Part shown: positions 1 to 10,851 of the stretch, piece by piece
Layout: each line of letters starts with the position of its first letter
How positions within the stretch are numbered: the first letter of the stretch is position 1
Source of the DNA: Verticillium longisporum
Taxonomy: Eukaryota > Ascomycota > Sordariomycetes > Glomerellales > Plectosphaerellaceae
Assembly: GCA_019188255.1 (NCBI GenBank)
Contig: JAETXT010000003.1
Coordinates: forward strand, 2,852,001 to 2,916,000
Reading direction: 5' to 3'
Length of the DNA: 64,000 nt
Program-made: the position numbers and the translations under genes
Notes under the pieces: model-generated
The model's database searches: none
Told to the model about the DNA's origin: nothing
Seen by the model: only the letters and a program-made list of their open reading frames with translations

Positions 1-262
1 AGCTCACTCGCTTCATCTCGAGTGCCATATCTCCGCGCAATCCTAACAGGCATGTACCGACAGATCTCGAGATTCAGAATCAAGCGCGATGGATCCTTTA
101 TGATTGGTATGAAATATTCCAATGTCCAGTGCGTTGTATCGTGACAGCTAACCGATGACCACTTAGTGACGATCCGTGGAACCAAACACCAGCGGATAAT
201 GAGAATTGGTTGAAGGACTTCAAGGATTCGATATCAATGCCTAAGCAGTAGATCCTTATCTT

Positions 263-1084
263 GTGGCTTGGCTGGTGGAAACCCACCGTGCAGACAACCC
301 GACATCAGTTCTGTCCTGGCCAGTCTCTGAGTTTATTTCCGTATACCCGCTTCCGGATCTAACTTTCAGATCCAGGCAATGCACTTGCGCGACGATTCAT
401 ACATTCCTCGGCGTCGATCCTATTACGCCGCTCTTTTCTCAATCGTCAGTCTTGAACTCAAGCAGAAATACTGTCGGTCGACATGTTCCCCTCAAGTCTG
501 CCAAAGCCATGTTACCCTCTGTCGTTGCAGGCTATTCCTTGCTGGCTATAGCGACAAATCTTACGAATAACGTCAAGCTACGACAAATCTATATAGCCCT
601 CTTGAGAATGGCTCCAGTTTCTGACGCCCTTCTCAGCCAAAGCTTGCCAGACGTTCTTGATTGGGCATATGGACTAGTAAGGTCCGAAGAGTCACAACAG
701 GCGATCAAATCGGCGAACAAGTCCGAGCTGGCAAAGCCCCCGTTTGACAAAAACAGTCTCGAATTGTATCAGAGGAGAGATGTGGTTCCGCTCAAGCTCG
801 TATATGGCGCTGTGTTTGCCGTTTCCACCATATGCTTTGCGGCAGACGCTCTCAGCAGCATGAGCGCTCGTGACCGGTCTGGCCTCGAGAGCGGCGGCCT
901 TGTAATTTCAAACGCCATTTAGGCAGCTTCATCGATTTTCTATTCACTGTATACCGTATGGAACCTTCGAGCTTTGGGCTTTGTGAAAACAACGCAGGCA
1001 GTGGGAGCGGGGTTCGCCTTAGCAGCCACAGCTTGGCTGCTTGGGTCTGCTGCCGCATTCTCTGCTACTTTGTACTGGAAGTAG
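263..1084 (+). pseudogene. 3' part of a fungal membrane-protein gene with an in-frame TAG
   Basis: An open frame from before 263 encodes about 219 residues and stops at TAG 920-922. The same frame then continues for 53 sensible codons to a second TAG at 1082-1084. Three hydrophobic stretches are visible: one beginning MLPSVVAGYSLLAIATNL, one beginning PLKLVYGAVFAVSTICFAAD, and a last one after the internal stop ending AAFSATLYWK. The pattern resembles C-terminal membrane regions of poorly characterised fungal proteins, some of them near secondary-metabolite genes, but I do not recognise the family with certainty. The Met at 263 is probably internal: AG just before TAGATCC near 255 could be a splice acceptor, and coding-like sequence lies between 1 and 260, so the gene probably starts left of the window. 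CAG to TAG is a CpA to TpA change, the type RIP makes, but a sequencing error is possible. Confidence 0.45.
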
Positions 1085-1437
1085 CATGTTTTTTTTCAAG
1101 CTTTAGCGATGCATGATGCATCATAGTTGAAAACCAGCTATGGCCACTTTAGCCTTGCTTGTCCTGGAGAAGGGGCGCGTGATTGCGGTACTTTGGGGGT
1201 GTTTCGTGCGCAATTCGACTTGGTCGCTAGTATTTGTCTGAAGAGACTTTGGCTCATCACTTCGTGGACTCTGCCACTTGCGTGCATTATGAACGTCATG
1301 CGTAATCCTTAGGTCCGCGTAGGTCATTCGAGTCATTGAAGGTCTTATTGCAGAAATCATATCATGGGTGTCACCGATGCTTCCGCAGCATCGCGTCTCT
1401 AATGCTAAGCATTGGGGTTGCGGAGTTACTGCGGAGG
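1085..1437. other. intergenic spacer before the transposon nest
   Basis: About 350 bases of ordinary composition without a supportable gene. It separates the membrane-protein relic from the LTR arm that starts with TGTCAGGACC at 1438. CpA and TpG are common here, in contrast with the repeat block that follows, so RIP did not spread noticeably to this side. Confidence 0.5.
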
Positions 1438-1849
1438 TGTCAGGACCTGAGGGAGGTATAAGACCGATAGGGGATCGCCTATTATTTAATCGTAGGAATT
1501 AAGAAGAGAGGACCGAGCGTAGTAAGGGAATAGTTATAAGAAAGGTTAATGGACTAAGATTTAAAGAAGGGCATCGATTATTCTATCTTCTTAGAGACCC
1601 CTAAGAGATTAATAGTTAATCCCTTTACTCGTTATATAAGACTCCTTAATATAATAATCGATCTACCCCTAGGGAGCGACGACCGTTAGGATAATATATT
1701 AACTAGAGACGTATAGAGTACTAGAAGATAGGCTATTATAGGATAATAGATAGAGAATATTAAAGAATTAATATAATTAAGGCCTAATATAGAATAAGGA
1801 TAAGATACTGAGAATAATATACTCGATAACCTATTATTAATTATAGATA
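1438..1849 (+). repeat. LTR plus leader of a gypsy element, left inverted arm
   Basis: This sequence starts with the LTR-like TGTCAGGACC and is the reverse complement of 8930-9342 over about 412 bases, with differences that are mostly C/T and G/A at CpA or TpG sites, as expected after RIP. It is interpreted as the 5' LTR and start of the leader of a second, plus-strand copy of the chromovirus, cut off at 1849 where the Fot1-like element is inserted. The outer end keeps more CpA/TpG than the right arm. I could not fix the exact LTR end because RIP has removed the usual CA terminus. Confidence 0.75.
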
Positions 1850-1892
1850 ACGTACATGTACAGTGAGTGGGCCAGTACAGTGAGTGGACCAC
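1850..1892 (+). repeat. left TIR of Fot1-like element
   Basis: A 43-bp terminal inverted repeat starting ACGTACATGTAC. Inside it the 13-mer GTACAGTGAGTGG occurs twice, 17 bp apart, each followed by (G/A)CCA. This gives an internal direct repeat that could be a double transposase-binding site. Confidence 0.9.
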
Positions 1893-1949
1893 TTTCGCGT
1901 CATTCTCCAAACTTCAACATTCCACCTTACTTTTCTCTACAACCAGTCA

Positions 1950-3583
1950 TGGAAACACCTTCTCAAGACAGTCAGCTATTCCTTGCCCGTCAAGCAATGG
2001 AAAAAGATCCAGGGTTAAGCGCCCGACGTGCTGCAGCCATCTACAATGTCAGCCGAACGACTCTCGTTCGCCGCCAGAACGGCACCCCATCCCGAAGCGA
2101 AATCACATCCAAATTAAAGAAATTAACAATGCTAGAAGAGCAAACGATTGTCGAATACATACTAGACCTAGATTCCCGATCATACCCCCTCGGTTGGATA
2201 GTGTTGGAGATATGGCGAATGTCCTGCTGGCGGCGCGCGACGCGCCACCCGTCGGACCGCGATGGGCTTCAAGATTCGTCAAACGACAACCTGCGCTCCG
2301 GACGCGTATCTTTCGAAAGTACGACTATAAGAGGGCCCAATGCGAAGATCCCGACGCGATAAACGCGTGGTTTACGCTCGTACGTAACATGGTCGCGAAG
2401 TACGGCGTGACGGACGAAGACACCTATAACTTCGATGAGACCGGTTTCCAAATGGGCGTTATCGCTAATGGAATGGTTGTTACAAACTCTGAAAGACGTT
2501 CTAACGTTAAGATGAGACAGCCGGGTAATCGGGAATGGGTTACAGTGATCCAGGGCGTTGGCGCGACCGGATTCTGTGTCCCGCCATACATCGTTGTTGC
2601 GGGTAAATTTCACCTCTCGTCATGGTACGAAGAAGACGCGTTTCCTCGCGACTGGAAGGTCGCAACCTCTCCAAACGGCTGGACTACGAATGATATTGGT
2701 CTCGATTGGATTCGGCACTTCGACCAACATACAAGGTCGCGTACTTCGGGCGCATTTCGCATTCTCATCCTAGACGGCCACGAAAGCCACCACTCCGCCA
2801 AATTCGAGCTTTACTGTAAGGAGAATAAGATCATTACACTTTGTATGCCTCCTCATTCGTCCCATCTACTCCAACCTCTCGATGTCGGCTGTTTTGGACC
2901 GCTGAAGAAAGCGTACGGTCGGCAAATTGAGATGAAGATGAAGGCAGGTACAAACCATATCTCCAAGGAGGACTTCTTCCCAGCTTTTTTACGGCATTCC
3001 AGAATTCTATGACAGAAAAACATCCAGGGAGGTTTTCAAGGGGCTGGACTTACCCCCATGACCCAGAAGCAGTCCTTTCAAGGCTGGATGTGAAATTAAA
3101 GACACCAACGCCGCCAGGAACGTCTTCTGGACTCCCTAAGCCATGGGTGTGTAAGACTCCTACAAACCCGATTGAAGCCACTTCACAGTCCGAATTCATT
3201 AAGAATCGAATCTCCCGACACCAGGGAAGCTCACCAACATCAATGCTTCAGGCTATCGACCAATACACGAAGGGTACACACAAGATAATGCACCAGTTCG
3301 TCCTAATGGACGCAAGGCTCAAGATACTTGAAAGCGAGAATGCTACCCTTAGCCGACGTCGGAGAGCTAAAAAGTACGTCTCAGGGAAGGAGGGAGTATG
3401 ACTCTAGGTGATGGACAAGACCAGATTGCCCAGAAGGAGGTAGATGTTCAGATGAGGGAGGAAACGAGGCAGAATCCGGGTCGCGCGACTCGGGCTATAC
3501 CGAAGAAACGGACCTGTGGCACCTGTGGAAATACTGGCCATAACGCGAGAACTTGTCAGATGACTATATTATCTTCTGAATAA
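1950..3583 (+). pseudogene. broken Fot1/pogo-type transposase
   Basis: The reading frame starts at METPSQDSQLF (1950). It holds an N-terminal helix-turn-helix of CENP-B/pogo type (ARRAAAIYNVSRTTLVRR). It then changes frame near 2190 into a DDE domain with NFDETGFQMG, ILDGHESHHS and MPPHSSHLLQPLDVGCFGP, which carry the three catalytic acidic positions. Further frame changes lie near 2995-3012 (T run), 3020 (A run), 3057 and 3372. The C-terminus has a zinc knuckle CGTCGNTGHNARTC (CX2CX4HX4C) and ends at 3583. Homology to Fot1/Pot2-like transposases is clear from the motifs. With several frameshifts no full transposase can be made. Most breaks lie in homopolymer runs and behave as missing bases. 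Confidence 0.88.
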
Positions 3584-3662
3584 GGTAATGGGGCGTGATT
3601 TCAATTGATTTCCTATGTTTTTGTTTAGTTCTGGGTTGGAATGTTTGTCGGGTCGAGGTGAG

Positions 3663-3705
3663 GTGGTCCACTCACTGTACTGGCCCACTCACTGTACATG
3701 TACGT
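3663..3705 (-). repeat. right TIR of Fot1-like element
   Basis: Exact reverse complement of 1850-1892 over 43 bases, followed by the TA target duplication at 3706-3707. Confidence 0.9.
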
Positions 3706-4049
3706 TACCGCTACTAAGGTCTCTACTATTACTTTATAGTAGATTACTAATTCTCTCGCTAAGCTAATTACTATCTAGTCTAAGATCTAAGAGAATTATA
3801 CCCTAATCGTAAATCGCTTATTAATTACCTATTATTTATTTATTAATAATCTACTAGAATTATAATACTTTTATTAATATTACCGATAATAAGGAGGATA
3901 GCGAGAACTAGGAAGGTAATAGCGAGGTAGTAGTTTAAGAACCGCTAGTAGTCCGCTAGTACTCCCCTATTACTTAGTTTTTTCTTTTACTTTTTTTTTT
4001 TTATTATTCTTCCTTAAGAGTAGGGCTAGGGGCTAGATTACCTCTTAAA

Positions 4050-7000
4050 TCCTAATTAAATTATTATTAATCCGCTATTACTCTTCTTTATAATTATTTA
4101 TATATTTTAACGAAGTCGTCTATTACGTTTCGCTATAGTTCCTACGAATTCTCGCTTTCTAAGTATCCTTCCTATTTAATAAGGTACTACTAATTATATA
4201 GTAGTCCCCTATAATTAACTATTCTCTTAACTATATATACGTCTTCTATTCCTATAGCTAGTAGTATCTTATTAACCTATAGCTAAGGTAGTAGTTAGTT
4301 TTCTCTACCTTTCTAATTTTCTAAGTATAATATATAGAATATATTATATACTTTATAGCTAGGGGGTAGCTATAGCTTATATACTAGACTATAGCTACCT
4401 ATCTTCTTAATAATTCTAAATAGTCCGAGGTATTTATCGGATAGCTTCTTATTAAGTCTCTACTATTTAATCGTTCTTATAGAGAAGAGAACTAGGTCTC
4501 CTACTTTATATTCTTTCCGAATTCTTCCTTAATTATAATAGCGGGCCTAGTATCTACTACTAGTCTCTAAGAGTCTACGGATTATCTTTCTCTTAATTAT
4601 CTACTAGGCTATTTATAGTTCTACTATCTCTAAGTTCCTTTATTATTATATAGCTCGGCCTAGGTCCCCTAGTCTAGCCGGGTTATATCCTATTAGTACT
4701 TCTACTAGTAATTACTAGATTATTATATAGAATAATATATTATATACGAATTCCGCTATAGGGAGTAGGGAAATCTAGTCTATTTATTTATAATTATAGA
4801 ATACTCTAAAGTAGTATTCTAGGTTCTAATTCTATTATTCTATTTAGCTATTAATCTATAAATAGAAGGCTATTAAGAGTCGTCTCTTTATTCCTATTAT
4901 CTTATATAAAGTTATCTAAAACTTACTAGTAAATAGTAACCCTCTATCCGAGACTATACCTTTTAGGAGGCTATATCTCTTAAATACGTAGTCCTATAAT
5001 ATAGTTACTAGACCGGCTATTATAAGTCTACTATTAATTAGTATATATATAGTATATTTTATAAAGTAGTCTATAATAACTAGTATAGCGTCTTATTTAT
5101 TAATTTTAAAGAGTCCTATAATAAAGTCTATAGATATTTCCTTAAAGGGACTATTAGGTAGTAGTAGGCTACTTAATTAGCTATATAGCTTATAATATCG
5201 GGGTTTTATTATTTAATATATTAAGTATATAGGGATATATTCTTTAATATCTTTAATTAAATTATTCTAGAAGTATATATTTTTAAGCCGGGTAATAGTC
5301 TTCCTAACTCCTTAGTACTCCGCTATTAGGCTATCGTAGGCTTACTATAGGATTTCGTTTCTAAGGGCCTTATCCTATAGAATAAAGATCTTATTCTTAA
5401 AAGTTAATAGGCTATTTACTTCTATTTACTAATCGGGTAGCCTTTACTCCTTTCTTACCCTATAGAAGGTATTATTTCCCTAGGCTTCTAGGATAGCTTC
5501 TTTAATAGGTCTATTATCTAGCTATTAGTCTATTATAATAATAGCCCTAACGATATTAAGGAATCGTTTTATCTATAATAGTAAGTAATATACCCTCGCC
5601 TACTCCTATTCTCCCTAACTTAGCTTATAGTCGGGCCTCCTAGAGAGGCTATCCGCTAGGTTCCTATTACTTACTTAGTATTCGATAATAAAGTCGAACT
5701 CTAATAGCGCTTATAACTATCTTCCCTATTATCCTAAGATCTTCAGTTTTTCTATAAGATATTGATAATTAAAGTAGTTAATTAGGACTTTAACTATTAA
5801 TCTACTATAAATAAAGTATTATCTCTATATTTTAAAAGACTCTACGATCGCTATTATTTCTACTTCTAGCGTATTATATTATAGCTCTATACTTTTAAGC
5901 TTTTTTAAAAAGTACGTAACTAGTTTCTAATAGCCGTTCTCTAATTAAAATAGGACTACACTAATTACGAAGTTTAATATATCGGGCTTAATTCTCGTTT
6001 TTAATCTATTATCGAAGTACTAGAGGATAGGAGCCCTCGTAAATATAAACTTCAATTTTTAGAAGGCTACTAAGTTAATAGTATTTAATTAGAAGTCTAC
6101 TATTAATTATTTAGTATTCTTATTAATTAGGGGGGCTACGATTTTCGAATAGTTCTTAATAAAACGCTTATAAAAGCCTATAAACCTAAGGAATCCTTAA
6201 AAGTCTTTTAGGGATCGGGGGGTCAGCTAGTCCCTTATTATAGTAATTCGTTCTTCCGTAATATATACGCCTATAAGGGAGATTATAAACCCTAGAAACT
6301 CTACTATTATTATACTAAAATTGCATTTTTCTAGATTTATATAGAAGTTCTATTCTCGAAGTCTTCTAAATACTATTCTAATATTCCGCTAGTATTCTTC
6401 TAATATTATTAAATATATTAAGATATTATCTATATAAATAATATATATTATATTTACGAGGCTAGCTAATACTTTATTAATATATACTTAGAAGGTAGTT
6501 AGTACGTTCGCGAGGCCGAATAGTATAATAAAGTATTCGAAGTAGCTATATTTTATTCTAAATACCGTTTTCTATTTATCCCCTATTTTAATATATAATC
6601 GGTAATAAGTATCTTTTAAATCTAGTTTCGTAAATAACCTAGCTATTATTAACTAGTCGAGTAGCTCGTAGATAAGTAGGAGGGTAGTATAGTCTTTCTT
6701 CGTAATCTTATTAAGTCCCCTATAATCGATATATATCCTAAGCTTACTACCCTTCTTTAGGATAAATAGTATAAGGGTACTAATAGGGCTAATAGAGTAT
6801 CTAATCTATCCCTTTTTTAATAAATCGTTTACGTATTCCTTTAATATTTCTAATTCCTTTTCTATTAGAATATAGATAGGTCCGAAGAATAGTTTCTTTC
6901 TATCCTCGAATTCTATCGAATAATCCTATTAATAATACTATAATAGGGTTACTATTTATTTAATATCGAATATATCCCTAAACTCGTAATATTCCGCTAG

Positions 7001-8900
7001 GACTATAGTGGGTAGCTCGTTTCTCTTATTATACTCCTATAGGGGTACTATAGGGGGAGTCTATATATTCTATAATATAATTAAAGCTATTATTAGGGAT
7101 TAGTAGATTACGCTCTTAATTTATTTTCTTATTAATATAATTCTAATATCTTATTTCTTAATAGAATATCTCTAATAGCCCTATAATTAATCGTTTATCG
7201 GCTATACCTAGGCTAGCTAGGGTCTTCCTAAAATAACGTCGTACCCGTTTATAATATTATCTGTTGAGAGGGCTTCACTGCTTATGTGAACCCCGTTTCA
7301 TTGCTTTGGCTGTGCCTGAGAGCTCTGAATAGGTAGGGTAGGTGATATAAGTCTTGTGATGTAGTTGATGATCTCTCTCTGAATTACCACTACCTACGTG
7401 AGTCAGATATACCCATCTGATTCACCGATCACGTAAGCTGTGATTCACGTGCTCCTGAGAGCTGTGAATCCCAGCCACGGTGATCACCATATCGGTGATC
7501 CCCTACCGAGATCACTGCCCTAGGGAACCCCCTAATATTGGTTCAACATTATCTACTATTATATACTCTATTATTATTATATACTTTATCCTAGAATTAT
7601 CTATTACTCGGCTAATAATCCTTTTTTCGCTATAGATACTTATCTCCCTATTTCGGAATACCCTACCTAGCTTGCCCTACTTTTCCCCTAGCTATTCTCT
7701 AGCTTCCCTTAAGAGGTCACTATTAATAACGTTAATATCGGCTCCTCTATCTAGTATTACCTCTCCCTTAACCTAACTATTACTAATATATAGTTTAATA
7801 GTTACTTCGTACCGTTTTAATCTCGGGAATAGCGGTTCTTCCTATTAGGGGTCTCCTATTATTCTTCCCTTAAATAGTTCGTAGTTTACTATTAAATATT
7901 ACTTATACGATTTATATATATAGCCTTATTTTCCGCAATTTATATATAACGCTTCTAGGTAGCTATTAGCGTAGTATCTATATTTATTATAATTATAATA
8001 TTTAACGTCGTCTAGGGCCTCGGGCCTTCTTCTATCTATCTATTACTATTCTATTATTAGCTTATAAAATATAGTAGATTAGTTTAGCTAGCTACTTAGT
8101 TTTCGGTCGTCTCTTCCTTATAATTATTTATCGGCTATTCTTCTATAGATCTTATTTTAAGTCTATTATAGATTATCTTAGCTTCTCTCCTTATTATCCT
8201 AGTATTATTTTAGGCTTCTCTTAGTCTATAATAGAATCTCTACCCTCTTAATTATTCTATTTAGCTCTATTCTTATATAGGGAATTCCCTAAGCTATAAT
8301 CTATTATATAAGATCTAAATTAAGTTTCGTAAATAAAAGCATTACTCTATAGATCTATAATAGGGGTTTAGATAGCTCTACTTCTAGGCTATTATAAGTA
8401 TCTATAAAGTCTTAATATTTCTAATTAGGGGCTTAAAACTACTAATCCCGCCTATATAATTTAATAATTATCTAGAGTACTCGGGTATTATCATCGTCTA
8501 TATCGCCCTTTAGCTAAGCCCCTATTACTCTCTAGGTAACTTCATAGATAGACCCGTATTCTATTTATATATATAATATCTATCTCCGCTATAAAGCATT
8601 AATAAAATAATTACTTATATATATAACTTTATCGATATCTCTATAGAAACTCTTCTTATTAAGCTAGAATCGTATATCGAGGCTAAATAAGAAGGTATTA
8701 AGTTCTAATTAGGACGTCCCCTTATACTAAATAGCTAATAGTTATATCTTTATAAAGGGTATACTTTATAATTCTTTATAGAGTATTACTCTAAATACTA
8801 ATACTAATCTATTAGTTACTCCTAGTAGTAGGCTTATTAGGTCTCCCCTTTAGAGTATAGCTAGTTCTTCGTATTTCCTTTTCCTTATGAGTTTTATACT
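4050..8900 (-). pseudogene. gag-pol remains of the chromovirus
   Basis: The minus-strand translation, ignoring stops, shows the following. Near 7905-7990 are two CCHC knuckles in which most Cys codons have become Tyr (TGY to TAY). Near 7690-7800 is a protease segment with L-D-x-G-A-D. Near 6290-6830 is reverse transcriptase with LRIYIDYRGLNKITKKD, LFTKLDLKD and YIDNIL, so the second catalytic Asp of YxDD is now Asn. Near 5060-5320 is integrase with ISIDFIIGL. Near 4050-4260 is a chromodomain with YLIK-EGYLESENS. The changes fit C to T and G to A in CpA/TpG context. Domain limits are approximate. No function is possible. Confidence 0.85.
7262..7548. mobile_element. solo LTR, not RIP-mutated, with 5-bp target duplication
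   Basis: A 287-bp island with frequent CpA and TpG inside the RIP-mutated element. It begins TGTTGAGAGG and ends GGTTCAACA, giving the LTR-type inverted termini TGTTGA/TCAACA. It is flanked by TTATC on both sides (7257-7261 and 7549-7553), a 5-bp target duplication. No internal retrotransposon sequence is present, so it is most simply a solo LTR left by LTR-LTR recombination. A small non-autonomous TRIM-like element is the alternative. Its orientation cannot be set from the termini alone. Confidence 0.85.
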
Positions 8901-8929
8901 ATTCTTCCTCTAACTCTTAATCTAATTCC

Positions 8930-9342
8930 TTATCTATAATTAATAGTAGATTATTAAATATATTATTCTTAATATCTTATCCTTATTCTATATTAAGCCT
9001 TAATTATATTAATTCTTTAATATTCTCTATCTACTATCCTATAATAGCCTATCTTCTAGTACTCCGTATATCTCTAGTCGATATATTATCCTAACGGTCG
9101 TCGCTCCCTAGGGGTAGATCGATTATTATATTAAGGAGTCTTATATAATAAGTAAAGGGATTAACTATTAATCTCTTAGGGGTCTCTAGGAAGATAGAAT
9201 AATCGATGCCCTTCTCTAAATCTTAATCTATTAACCTTTCTTATAACTATTCCCTTACTACGCTTAGTCCTCTCTTCTTAATTCCTACGATTAAATAATA
9301 GGCGATCCCCTATCGGTCTTATACCTCCCTTAGGTCCTAATA
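8930..9342 (-). repeat. 5' LTR and leader of the minus-strand chromovirus, right inverted arm
   Basis: Reverse-complement partner of 1438-1849. On the minus strand it starts TATTAGGACC at 9342, the RIP-changed form of TGTCAGGACC in the left arm. It precedes the gag region of the chromovirus, so it is that element's 5' LTR plus the start of its leader. Right of 9342 the sequence quickly returns to normal composition. Confidence 0.75.
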
Positions 9343-9484
9343 GATCTCTTCTATAACTATAATACCGTTTTTCAAACGGCCTATAAAGCTCTCTTTAGTC
9401 AATATAGCCTCTTCACTTTGATTCAGATCTTTCGTATATATGGCGTTGGTTTCGGTGAATAGGCCGTCGAATCCCAACTCGCGC

Positions 9485-10851
9485 TCATGCTAGTGTTGAA
9501 AACGCATTTACTGTACTCGACCGCACCAGTTGCAGCTCGACAGGGGTATCACCAGCCATCGGACTGCGCTTATGTGATTGTGTTGAAGGAGCTGATCGGC
9601 CATTGGAAGAGTTCCTCGCAACTCTCATGTACAGCGGGATGATACTTAGTACTGCAATACAGACGAGAGTGACGGCCATCTCGGCAGCACACCACACGAC
9701 TAGCGCGACAGTGTCTCCTGGTTCAGTATACAAATGTTAGTCTATCCAGAATAGAACAAAAGAAATGAAAAGAAGGGAACTGCACCAGTGTAGTTTTCGC
9801 TCCCTAGACCTGGAAGATTGATGGTCCGGACAATTCCACATATCGCAGCGCTGGTTCATATCAGTTGCTTAGTATTCACGGAGGGGTTTGACTATAACAA
9901 CGCACAGGATACCAAAGCTCAAGCTAATGCCGACAATGTCTTTTTCTCTTCTTTTGATTTCGAGTCTGCGTATGAAGATCCACGGGAAGATGGCGAAGAA
10001 CAGATCCACGAACACGCAAGAACCTGTTGTTTAGTGTCAACAGCGTGTACCATGATAGCAATGCTCTCAAAGCCAGCCTGCACTTACAGCCGAGCAAAAT
10101 TGCCCAAGGAACTGGCTCTATAATACAATGTCCTTCAACTCTCGAGTCAAAGATGCGCTGCGCTGGCAGACACTTGGCCTCTGTTAGTGGCCAGTACCGA
10201 GGGGTAGCTATCGTGGCGTATCCTACCTGGAGCCAGCACAAGATGGCCGTCATACAAGAGGGGAACAAGAGTGAGCCTCCGGCGCCCCAGATGGACAATC
10301 GATGCCATTTGACGACCACAATTCTCAGAAGAAATAGAGCAAGAGACGTCTTGCTCATTCCCATGCCGAGAATGATGAATGTCTGGCCGACTAGCTCCCG
10401 CTTGTGCGCTGTTGCCGCGTCATCAAGAGATCCGGTGTATTGGTCTCTTCCGAATCCATAGTTCGCCGAGATGTGCAAGAAGAGGTTATGGAGAAATAGG
10501 AACACCTGCGATTTCACCCTTCAGCATCCGCCCAGTTTCAATACCAATTGCCAGTGATGAAGCTTTGTACGGACAAAGTTGATAGTCCGGTCATGATGGC
10601 GACCAAGCGAGACTAACCCAGCTCCAGAAGTACATGTGGTCATCAACTCCGACTGAGCGTACAACGAAAATTCGGGTGTACAGTCGAAGAAGAAGGAAGA
10701 TGAAGACGACGACCGTCAACTGTCAAGGCGGACCAGGTTAGCCAAGGTGAGTCCAAGAGTCAATGATATAATGCAACAGTCAGGATGATGCTCACGGCAG
10801 AGCGGCGCAGGTGGCAAAGACCAATACAAAACGCATACATACCGCGGACAT
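9485..10851 (-). CDS. fungal rhodopsin-domain integral membrane protein
   Basis: Six exons give an uninterrupted protein of about 314 residues: 10851-10843, 10719-10618, 10505-10088, 10023-9906, 9850-9786 and 9717-9485. All introns have GT-AG ends and the total is divisible by three. Conserved landmarks of the fungal seven-helix rhodopsin-domain family are present: RLYTRIFVVRSVGVDD after helix 1, NYGFGRDQY, VGQTFIILGMGMSKTSLALF, FAIFPWIFIRRLEIKRREK, and a final helix in WCAAEMAVTLVCIAVL. These proteins lie in the plasma membrane or other membranes, include PTH11-like receptors, and mostly have unknown ligands. The tail is Ser/Thr-rich. The three-codon first exon is the weakest part of the model. 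It is divergent from the P450 at 11736, so the two may share control. Confidence 0.8.

Larger units (their letters stand above)
1850..3705 (+). mobile_element. Fot1/pogo-like DNA transposon (Tc1/mariner superfamily)
   Basis: A 1856-bp element bounded by perfect 43-bp terminal inverted repeats (1850-1892 and 3663-3705) and flanked by TA on both sides (1848-1849 and 3706-3707), the target duplication of this superfamily. It carries a single transposase gene on the plus strand, now broken. Unlike the RIP-mutated sequence on both sides, CpA and TpG are frequent throughout, so the element arrived after RIP acted on its host or escaped it. Because the transposase is frameshifted, this copy could move only with help from an intact relative. 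Confidence 0.93.
3708..9342 (-). mobile_element. RIP-mutated Ty3/gypsy chromovirus, 3' LTR missing
   Basis: Read on the minus strand, this stretch has the order 5' LTR (near 9342), gag zinc knuckles, aspartic protease, reverse transcriptase, integrase and chromodomain, which is the layout of a gypsy chromovirus. CpA and TpG are almost absent by eye while TpA is very abundant and CpG survives, the classic outcome of heavy RIP. All coding frames are full of stops (for example Trp and Gln codons changed to TAG/TAA). No LTR in minus orientation was found at the left end (3708-4050), so the 3' LTR is lost or replaced. A solo LTR from another element interrupts it at 7262-7548. Confidence 0.9.

Noticed and set aside
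909..929. A 21-base GT..AG segment that would remove the TAG at 920
   Set aside because: Far below the minimum fungal intron size, and the frame is open on both sides without it.
1438..9342. A single large transposon with 400-bp TIRs (Maverick or fold-back type)
   Set aside because: Internal genes are a gypsy gag-pol with chromodomain, and the arms start with an LTR-type TGTCAGGACC, so inverted LTRs of two copies explain it better.
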